The notes beneath the pieces were generated by a model. It searched no databases. It was given only the letters and a program-made list of their open reading frames with translations, and was not told the origin of the DNA. Positions 15,016 to 20,344 of a stretch of DNA of 20,344 nucleotides are shown piece by piece (position 1 is the first letter of the stretch; every line of letters starts with the position of its first letter). The position numbers and the translations under genes are program-made. Source of the stretch: Eubacterium sp. (GTDB lineage Bacteria > Bacillota_A > Clostridia > Lachnospirales > Lachnospiraceae); assembly GCA_017475785.1 (NCBI GenBank), contig JAFVEX010000011.1, positions 1 through 20,344 on the forward strand, given 5' to 3'.

Positions 15016-15783
15016 ATGGCAAAAGTAGATTTGAACTGTGATCTGGGAGAGAGCTTTGGCGCTTATACCATCGGCATGGACGAGAAGGTGATCCCGCTGA
15101 TTTCATCCTGTAATATCGCGTGCGGCTTTCACGCGTCTGATCCGGAGGTGATGAAAAAGACCGTCGCGCTGGCAAAGGAAGCCGGCATCGGCATCGGCGC
15201 GCACCCGGGATTTCCGGATCTGATGGGATTTGGAAGGAGAAATCTGAATGTCTCTCCGGCAGAGGCGTCGGCGTACATCACGTACCAGCTGGGAGCACTC
15301 TTTGGCTTCGCGAAATCCGCGGGCGTCAGGATTCAGCATGTCAAGCCGCACGGAGCGTTGTATAATATGGCGGGAAAGGATTATGACCTTGCGCTGGCGA
15401 TTGCGAAAGCGGTGCAGGCTTTTGATCCGGAGATCATTCTGCTGGGGCTTTCGGGCAGCCAGAGCATCCGCGCCGCCCGGGACATCAGCCTGCCGGCGGC
15501 CAGAGAGGTATTTGCCGACAGGGCATATATGCCGGACGGAAGCCTCATGCCCAGAACCATGGAAGGCGCGGTGATTCATGATGAGCGCGAGGCAATCGCC
15601 CGCGTCGTCCGCATGGTAAAGGAAAACAAAGTCACGGCCAGCGACGGAAATGACATCGAGATCATCCCGGATTCCATCTGTGTCCACGGGGACAACGCGA
15701 AAGCACTCGCGTTTGTGACGGAGATCCGGAACGCGCTGGAGAGCGAAGGCGTTGAGATCGCGCCGCTCTCTGTGATCATATGA
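15016..15783 (+). CDS. pxpA: 5-oxoprolinase subunit PxpA (LamB/YcsF family)
   Basis: This 255-residue protein has the expected length. Its start follows GAGGTGA at 15003-15009. Signatures include [14 protein letters not shown] at the N-terminus, [14 protein letters not shown] near residue 32, [17 protein letters not shown] near 60 and [11 protein letters not shown] near 112, all in a TIM-barrel-like YcsF/LamB fold with conserved Asp and His residues. PxpA is the component that opens the lactam ring of 5-oxoproline in the PxpABC complex; it is cytosolic. It ends the operon 27 nt after the DUF1445 gene and is followed by a hairpin, then a gene on the opposite strand. Unlike in B. subtilis, where ycsF is first, here it is last. 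No KipR-type regulator is visible in the window. Confidence 0.95.
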   Translation: MAKVDLNCDLGESFGAYTIGMDEKVIPLISSCNIACGFHASDPEVMKKTVALAKEAGIGIGAHPGFPDLMGFGRRNLNVSPAEASAYITYQLGALFGFAKSAGVRIQHVKPHGALYNMAGKDYDLALAIAKAVQAFDPEIILLGLSGSQSIRAARDISLPAAREVFADRAYMPDGSLMPRTMEGAVIHDEREAIARVVRMVKENKVTASDGNDIEIIPDSICVHGDNAKALAFVTEIRNALESEGVEIAPLSVII

Positions 15784-15820
15784 TAAGAAAGTACTCTGTT
15801 TCAGAGTATTTCCTATCATA
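15780..15820. terminator. Hairpin at the convergent pxpA / TauE-SafE junction
   Basis: ATGATAAGAAAGTACTCTG (15780-15798) and CAGAGTATTTCCTATCAT (15802-15819) form a long, slightly imperfect stem with a 3-nt TTT loop; the left arm begins in the pxpA stop codon. The U-tract is poor on both strands, so efficiency is uncertain, but the location between converging genes favours a bidirectional terminator. A second small hairpin, GTCCG-CCTG-CGGAC followed by TTT, lies near 15850. Confidence 0.5.
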
Positions 15821-15913
15821 CAAAAGCCTCCGGCGGCGCATGACGTCCGCCTGCGGACTTTGATCTAAAGTAATTTCGAACTGATATTTGAGCTGTCCTT
15901 CCAGATAAAGGCG

Positions 15914-16654
15914 TCAGGTCAGATGACTGACAATGATCCAGATGCCTCCGATGCCTACGAAGGCATAGATAACCTTTCCGAAAATGTCGGACGGGATCTT
16001 CTTGTGGATATAAAGCCCGAGGAAGGTACCGGCGATCAGAGCCGCGGTACCGGCGCCAATCATCGGAAGATCTCCGGGGTTCAGCCGCCTCAGGAGGAGG
16101 CTGATGGTCAATATTACAAGATTGTTTACGCAGAGGAATGCCTGGATGGTCGCCAGGTATTCCTCTTTGTCGTTTACGGCCGGCAGCAGGTACAGCGCAG
16201 CGGTCGGGCCGCCGGAGGCGAACAGGCCGTAGCACACGCCGCAGATGGCACCGAGGATCGTGCCGGACGTGGCTGTGGGGCGGATGTGGATCCGGTTTGA
16301 GAAGACAAAGAAGAAGATTGCGACCGCGACGAACATGAATCCGAGCAGCAGATACATGAAGTTTGAGTTAACCTTCGCGGAAAGGTAATTGACCGTACCG
16401 CTGATTATGGCAGTCGGAATCAGAAAGGGCAGCATGATCCGCCACTGAATGTGCTTCCGGTACCGCAGAGAGATGTAGACCGTGCTGAAGCTCACCAGCA
16501 GAATGGACAGTCCCATCGCCTTGCTGTAATCCATCACAAGCGGAAGGAATCCCATGGTAATCATCGTGGTGCCGAATCCCAGCGCGCTCTGGATGCAGGA
16601 GCCCGCGAGAATAACAGCCATAATATAGAGAAGCAGTGAAATACCCATATTCAT
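15914..16654 (-). CDS. TauE/SafE-family membrane permease
   Basis: This is the only minus-strand gene. It encodes 246 residues starting at 16654 (MNMGISLLLYIMAV), with AGGAGG 5 nt before the ATG; an upstream in-frame TTG is not needed. Seven to eight hydrophobic helices are visible. The family signature pair is GSCIQSALGFGTTMITMGFLP in the first half and GAICGVCYGLFASGGPTAALYLL in the second half, the internal repeat of TauE/SafE (DUF81) transporters. Members export or import sulfite, sulfonates, sulfoacetate or small organic acids, and substrates are rarely predictable. It converges on pxpA and is transcribed away from the OPT gene, so no operon partner indicates its substrate. A TATAAT lies just upstream on its strand. 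Confidence 0.9.
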   Translation of the reverse strand: MNMGISLLLYIMAVILAGSCIQSALGFGTTMITMGFLPLVMDYSKAMGLSILLVSFSTVYISLRYRKHIQWRIMLPFLIPTAIISGTVNYLSAKVNSNFMYLLLGFMFVAVAIFFFVFSNRIHIRPTATSGTILGAICGVCYGLFASGGPTAALYLLPAVNDKEEYLATIQAFLCVNNLVILTISLLLRRLNPGDLPMIGAGTAALIAGTFLGLYIHKKIPSDIFGKVIYAFVGIGGIWIIVSHLT

Positions 16655-16672
16655 TTGAACCTCCTGCAAACT

Positions 16673-16678
16673 ATTATA
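16673..16678 (-). promoter_or_regulatory. -10 element of the TauE/SafE gene
   Basis: On the minus strand a perfect TATAAT (plus strand ATTATA at 16673-16678) lies 18 bp before the start codon, leaving a leader of about 10 nt with the AGGAGG site. No good -35 was found at the expected distance (CTTCTT at best), so activation or a weak basal level is possible. Confidence 0.45.
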
Positions 16679-16714
16679 CAGATGAACAGAAAAAAAAGAA
16701 GCCCCTTCGGCAGG

Positions 16715-16742
16715 TTGAATTCATTGGGTGAAGTGCTATACT
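16715..16742 (+). promoter_or_regulatory. Extended -10 promoter of the OPT transporter operon
   Basis: TTGAAT (16715-16720), a 16-bp spacer and TATACT (16737-16742) preceded by TGC give an extended -10 sigma-A promoter. Transcription would start near 16749, about 69 nt before the OPT start codon. It is divergent from the TauE/SafE promoter 37 bp away, so a shared regulator between them is possible. Confidence 0.65.
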
Positions 16743-16817
16743 AAGAAAGAAGTTCCGTAGAGCGGATCTGCGGATTAAAAGGCGAAATACAAGAATGAGG
16801 TATGAAGGGAGAAGAAA

Positions 16818-18725
16818 ATGAGTGACAACGAAAAACCGGATTTTAAGCCATACATTCCGGCAGACAGAGTAATGGCGGAAATGACGCCTGCTTCGGTGAT
16901 TCTGGGCGTAATCCTGGCAGTGGTGTTTGGAGCGGCGAATGCCTATCTGGGCCTGCGTGTGGGAATGACGGTTTCTGCGTCGATCCCGGCGGCGGTCATT
17001 TCGATGGGGATTATCCGCAGGATCATGAAGCGGGATTCCATTCTGGAAAACAACATGGTACAGACAATCGGATCTGCCGGTGAATCACTTGCCGCCGGCG
17101 CGATCTTTACGCTGCCGGCTCTTTTCATGTGGGCGCAGGAGAGCAATGAGATCAAGGCGCCCTCATTTCTGACGATCGCGATGATCGCGCTGGCCGGCGG
17201 GCTGCTGGGCGTGTGCTTTATGGTTCCGCTCAGAACGGCACTGATTGTGGAAGAACACGGTGTGCTGCCGTTTCCGGAAGGGTATGCCTGCGCGGAGGTG
17301 CTTGTCGCGGGAGAAGAAGGCGGGGATAAATCGCACGTTGTTTTTTCGGGTCTTGGCATTGCGGCAGTCTATAAATTCATCGCCGACGGACTCTGCCTGT
17401 TTCCGTCGGAGATCCACTGGGAGATCCCGGCGCTCCGCTCCGGATTCGGCGCGGATGTACTACCTGCCCTGGCCGGCGTCGGCTATATCTGCGGCAGAGA
17501 AATTTCCAGCTACATGTTTGCCGGCGGTATTCTGGGGTGGTTCGTACTGATTCCGCTGATTTCACTGTTTGGGGCAGACGCCGTGATGGCGCCTGCGGCA
17601 GATCCGATCAGCACGCTGGACTCCTTTGGGATCTGGAGCAGCTATCTGCGCTATATCGGTGCAGGCGCGGTGGCGGCAGGAGGAATTATCAGCCTGCTGA
17701 AGTCCCTGCCGACGATTATCCGGACCTTCAGCAAGGCGATGAAAGGGTTTGGGCATAAAGAGGCAACCGTAACCCGCACGAATCAGGATATGCCGATGCC
17801 GGCAGTGCTGGCAGGCGTCATAATCCTGGCAGTTCTGATCTGGCTGATGCCGGCAATTCCCGTTTCGCTGATCGGAGCAGTTATCATCGTCGTGTTTGGC
17901 TTTTTCTTTGCGACCGTATCCAGCCGGATGGTCGGTCTGGTCGGATCTTCAAACAACCCCGTGTCCGGCATGGCAATCGCGACGCTGCTGATTGCGACTT
18001 CGCTGCTGAAAGCGACCGGGCACACCGGTGTCGCCGGCATGACCTCCGCAATCTGTATCGGAACGATTATCTGCATTGTATCCGCGATGGCGGGTGACAT
18101 GTCCCAGGACCTGAAAACAGGTTATATTGTCGGGGCGACTCCTGTGAAACAGCAGTACGGTGAAATCATCGGTAGCATTGCCGCGGCGATCGCCATCGGC
18201 GGAATCATGTATCTGCTGAACAATGCGTGGGGATATGGCTCAGCGCAGCTTCCCGCTCCGCAGGCCACCCTGATGAAGCTTGTCGTCGAAGGCGTCATGG
18301 GCGGGACACTGCCGTGGGCACTTGTCTTCGCTGGAATCGGCGTAGCCGTCGCGATTGAAATCCTCGGCCTGCCGATCCTTCCGGTAGCCATCGGCCTGTA
18401 TCTGCCGATTCACCTCTCTACGCCGATTTTTGCCAGCGGACTCGTGCGGTGGTATCTGGAAAAACGCAAAGCGGACAAAGACACACTGGAGCGCGGGACG
18501 CTCTACAGCTCCGGCCTGATCGCCGGTGAAGGCCTGGTCGGAATACTGCTGGCGGTATTCGCCGTTATTCCGGCAGGAGAGGGATCGCTCGGAGACGCCA
18601 TCAATCTGGGCGGAATTCTCGGCAACACAGGCGGACTGGTTTTCTTTATTCTGATCATTGTTTCGCTGTTCCTCTTTACTTTGAGGAAGCGGGGAAACGG
18701 GGCAGCGAAGGGCACCCGGGAATGA
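16818..18725 (+). CDS. OPT-family oligopeptide transporter
   Basis: This 635-residue, highly hydrophobic protein has some 14-16 membrane helices. The N-terminal ADRVMAEMTPASVILGVILA and AANAYLGLRVGMTVSASIPA blocks, then NNMVQTIGSAGESLAAGAIFTLPALF near residue 75, are typical of the prokaryotic OPT branch (HI0561/YSL-like). Internal GEIIGSIAAAIAIGG and PVAIGLYLPIHLSTPIFASG near the C-terminus complete the family pattern. OPT proteins use the proton gradient to import small peptides or metal chelates. AGGGAGAAG upstream is the ribosome binding site. The gene leads a run with a PqqD-like protein (7 nt gap) and a PepD-type dipeptidase, which points to peptide uptake and hydrolysis rather than metal-chelate import. 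Confidence 0.93.
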   Translation: MSDNEKPDFKPYIPADRVMAEMTPASVILGVILAVVFGAANAYLGLRVGMTVSASIPAAVISMGIIRRIMKRDSILENNMVQTIGSAGESLAAGAIFTLPALFMWAQESNEIKAPSFLTIAMIALAGGLLGVCFMVPLRTALIVEEHGVLPFPEGYACAEVLVAGEEGGDKSHVVFSGLGIAAVYKFIADGLCLFPSEIHWEIPALRSGFGADVLPALAGVGYICGREISSYMFAGGILGWFVLIPLISLFGADAVMAPAADPISTLDSFGIWSSYLRYIGAGAVAAGGIISLLKSLPTIIRTFSKAMKGFGHKEATVTRTNQDMPMPAVLAGVIILAVLIWLMPAIPVSLIGAVIIVVFGFFFATVSSRMVGLVGSSNNPVSGMAIATLLIATSLLKATGHTGVAGMTSAICIGTIICIVSAMAGDMSQDLKTGYIVGATPVKQQYGEIIGSIAAAIAIGGIMYLLNNAWGYGSAQLPAPQATLMKLVVEGVMGGTLPWALVFAGIGVAVAIEILGLPILPVAIGLYLPIHLSTPIFASGLVRWYLEKRKADKDTLERGTLYSSGLIAGEGLVGILLAVFAVIPAGEGSLGDAINLGGILGNTGGLVFFILIIVSLFLFTLRKRGNGAAKGTRE

Positions 18726-18732
18726 GGAAGTG

Positions 18733-19113
18733 ATGAAGCGCACAGGCAGGAACAAAAGACAAAAGCAGATACGGCTTTCGCCGAATTATCTGGATATCGT
18801 ATTTACGCGCGATCCCGATAAGCACTGGGAAACCAGAGAAGACGGGATGGTTGTTGTAGATCTGGAGCACACCGGGTTTTACGCAAAGATCGCACAGAAA
18901 GTATTTAAGAAGCCGAAGGTCAGCCACATCGCGCTTGACCGGTATGGGACAACGGTGTGGAACGCGCTGGACGGCCTGCGTTCCGTAGGTGACGTGATTT
19001 CTGTGATGGAGGATGCCTATCCTGACGAAAAGGAACGTATGCTAGACCGGACGGTTGCGTTTCTCGGTACGCTGCAGACAAATGGATTTATCAGGCGGCA
19101 GGACAAGAAGTGA
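18733..19113 (+). CDS. PqqD-family (RRE-like) protein, free-standing
   Basis: The protein has 126 residues. Its start at 18733 follows TGAGGAAG; a GTG at 18730 is an alternative. After a basic N-terminus (KRTGRNKRQKQ) comes a PqqD-like fold: two beta-strand blocks (MVVVDLEHTGFYAKI), then IALDRYGTTVWNALDGLRSVGDVISVME, the classic winged-helix part of PqqD with its helix-rich tail ending in FLGTLQTNGFIRR. PqqD/RRE domains bind precursor peptides for radical-SAM RiPP maturases. Here no radical SAM gene or precursor is visible; the gene is sandwiched between a peptide transporter and a dipeptidase. It may bind peptides or regulate the transporter. An undetected partner elsewhere in the genome cannot be excluded. 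Confidence 0.8.
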   Translation: MKRTGRNKRQKQIRLSPNYLDIVFTRDPDKHWETREDGMVVVDLEHTGFYAKIAQKVFKKPKVSHIALDRYGTTVWNALDGLRSVGDVISVMEDAYPDEKERMLDRTVAFLGTLQTNGFIRRQDKK

Positions 19114-19186
19114 ACGATGCCGGCATGGCAGAAAAGTGAATGCGTCTGCCAGGACGGAAAGTGAATGCCGCCTGGCGGGCAGAGGG
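19108..19186 (+). repeat. Degenerate ~25-bp tandem repeats between the pqqD-like gene and the dipeptidase gene
   Basis: AAAGTGAATGC occurs at 19133-19143 and 19158-19168, 25 bp apart, and a looser copy, AAGTGAACGATGC, begins at 19109 and includes the stop codon of the PqqD-like gene. The units also share CTGCC/CCTGG-type blocks. The short stretch carries no ORF that I would support. Confidence 0.5.
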
Positions 19187-19196
19187 AATTGGACAA

Positions 19197-20344
19197 ATGG
19201 GAAAACTTACAAATCAGCAGCCGCAGGAGGTATTTCGCTATTTTGAGGAGATCTGCGCGATTCCGCACGGATCGGGCAACACGCGGCAGATCAGCGATTA
19301 TCTCGCGGGCTTTGCGAAAGAGCAGGGACTCCGGTATTTGCAGGACGCCTGCGGAAATGTCATCATCTGGAAGGACGGAACCGCCGGATATGAAAATTCA
19401 CCTGCGGTGATGCTGCAGGGACACATGGACATGGTATGTGAAAAGGAGCCGGGCTGCCCGCTCGATCTTGCGCGTGACGGCCTGCAGCTGCGGCTGGAAG
19501 ACGGCATCATCTCCGCGGAGGGGACGACGCTGGGCGGAGATGACGGAATTGCGGTGGCTTACGCCCTGGCGATTCTGGCGTCAGACACCATTCCGCATCC
19601 GCCGCTGGAGGCGGTCTTCACGGTGGACGAGGAGATCGGGATGCTCGGCGCGGCCGCGCTGGATACGGCGCCTTTGCGCGCAAAATACATGCTGAATATC
19701 GACTCAGAGGACGAGGGGGTTCTGCTGGTGAGCTGTGCCGGAGGGACAACAGCCGTCTGCCATCTGCCTGTGCTGCGGGAGACCGCGGAAGGAGTCCCGG
19801 CAGTTCTGGCAGTCAGCGGCTGCCTGGGCGGTCATTCCGGCGTTGAAATAGACAAGGGCCGGGCGAACGCGAATCAGGTGCTCGGAAGGATCCTTTACCG
19901 GATCAGCCGCGCCGCGGATTTCAGGATTGTCTCCGCAGACGGCGGAAAGAAGGATAACGCAATTCCGGCAGAATCGTCGGCAGAGCTTCTGTTTGAGAAG
20001 GACGCGGACTGGATGCGGCTGGGATCCCTGGCAGAGGAAGTGAACCGGGAACTGCAGGCAGAATACGCAGCGACAGATCCGGGAATCGTCGTCAGACTGG
20101 AGGCGGAAGGAAAGGAGCTTTCCACGCCGGTACAGGCTCTGACGAAGGAGAGTACCCGTGCACTGATCACAGCCCTATACGGTCTGCCGGGCGGCATCCA
20201 GCGCATGAGCTTTGATATCGAGGGACTCGTACAGACCTCGCTGAACATGGGGATTCTGGAGACAGACGGAGACGAGGTACGCATGTCCTTCTCCGTGAGA
20301 AGCAGTGTGGAGAGCGAAAAACAGGAGCTGGTCAGCAGGATGGA
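19197..20344 (+). CDS. pepD: Aminoacyl-histidine dipeptidase PepD (M20), 3' end outside window
   Basis: A frame starting at 19197 (MGKLTNQQPQEVFRYFEEIC) runs to the right edge without a stop, giving 382 codons of a family normally about 480-490 residues long. AGAGGGA lies 9 nt upstream. The M20 zinc-peptidase signature is complete so far: GHMDMV near residue 80, GGDDGIAVAYAL near 117 with the metal-bridging Asp, TVDEEIGMLG near 143 with the catalytic Glu, and NIDSEDEG near 168. The GGTTAVCHLPV and SGCLGGHSGVEIDKGRANA segments follow as in PepD (Xaa-His dipeptidase). The enzyme is cytosolic, cleaving imported dipeptides. Co-direction and close spacing with the OPT transporter make a peptide-utilisation operon likely. 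Substrate breadth cannot be read here. Confidence 0.93.
   Translation, partial: MGKLTNQQPQEVFRYFEEICAIPHGSGNTRQISDYLAGFAKEQGLRYLQDACGNVIIWKDGTAGYENSPAVMLQGHMDMVCEKEPGCPLDLARDGLQLRLEDGIISAEGTTLGGDDGIAVAYALAILASDTIPHPPLEAVFTVDEEIGMLGAAALDTAPLRAKYMLNIDSEDEGVLLVSCAGGTTAVCHLPVLRETAEGVPAVLAVSGCLGGHSGVEIDKGRANANQVLGRILYRISRAADFRIVSADGGKKDNAIPAESSAELLFEKDADWMRLGSLAEEVNRELQAEYAATDPGIVVRLEAEGKELSTPVQALTKESTRALITALYGLPGGIQRMSFDIEGLVQTSLNMGILETDGDEVRMSFSVRSSVESEKQELVSRM

Noticed and set aside
15816..16235. 139-codon minus-strand ORF overlapping the TauE/SafE gene
   Set aside because: It is an alternative frame of the same strand as the clear membrane permease and has Arg/Pro-rich shadow composition.
16690..16708. 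Minus-strand GAAG-GGG-CTTC hairpin with T8 tract
   Set aside because: The stem is only 4 bp and it lies upstream of the only good -10 for the TauE/SafE gene, so it would not be in that transcript; too weak to call a terminator.

Overview
The window looks like a chromosomal segment of a moderately GC-rich anaerobic member of the Clostridia, probably Lachnospiraceae or a relative. This rests on AGGAGG-type ribosome binding sites, sigma-A promoters of the TTGACA/TATAAT type, tight co-directional operons, and families common in gut Firmicutes (AGCS alanine symporter, DUF2142/GtrA, FolE2, PxpABC, OPT transporter, PepD). No mobile-element gene, rRNA, tRNA or CRISPR array was recognised. All protein genes but one are on the + strand.

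Layout. (1) 1-401: 3' part of a YgjP-like zinc metallohydrolase. (2) 402-2461: promoter, a 15-codon leader ORF, an AGCS Na+/alanine-type symporter and a small membrane-anchored coiled-coil protein. (3) 2462-6712: a tandem-repeat spacer, then an FAD oxidoreductase, a GtrA protein and a DUF2142 membrane protein, probably a cell-surface glycan module. (4) 6713-9694: a structured leader, then a COG0720 pterin enzyme with a CExxHGH motif, FolE2 and a FolP-FolK fusion. This is a folate branch with no visible FolB; an imperfect inverted-repeat element of about 141 bp lies inside it. (5) 9695-10825: a secreted Ig-like protein with its own promoter and a strong terminator.

(6) 10826-15820: an Nramp-fold transporter lacking the canonical metal-ligand motifs, followed by PxpB, PxpC, a DUF1445 protein and PxpA. 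The gene content matches the Bacillus subtilis ycsF-ycsG-ycsI-kipI-kipA neighbourhood. It reads as a pyroglutamate (5-oxoproline) module: possible uptake, possible formation from D-glutamate, and ATP-dependent opening to glutamate. (7) 15914-16654, - strand: a TauE/SafE permease convergent with pxpA. (8) 16655-20344: divergent promoters, then an OPT-family oligopeptide transporter, a free-standing PqqD-like protein and a PepD-type M20 dipeptidase cut by the window edge. This is a plausible peptide import and hydrolysis unit with an unexplained peptide-binding PqqD protein.

The most promising items are the pyroglutamate cluster with its ligand-less Nramp transporter, the FolB-free folate operon with its structured leader and inverted repeat, the OPT-PqqD-PepD unit, and three intergenic spacers made of degenerate tandem repeats, two of them with palindromic cores. 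All functional statements come from reading motifs and context; no database search was run.
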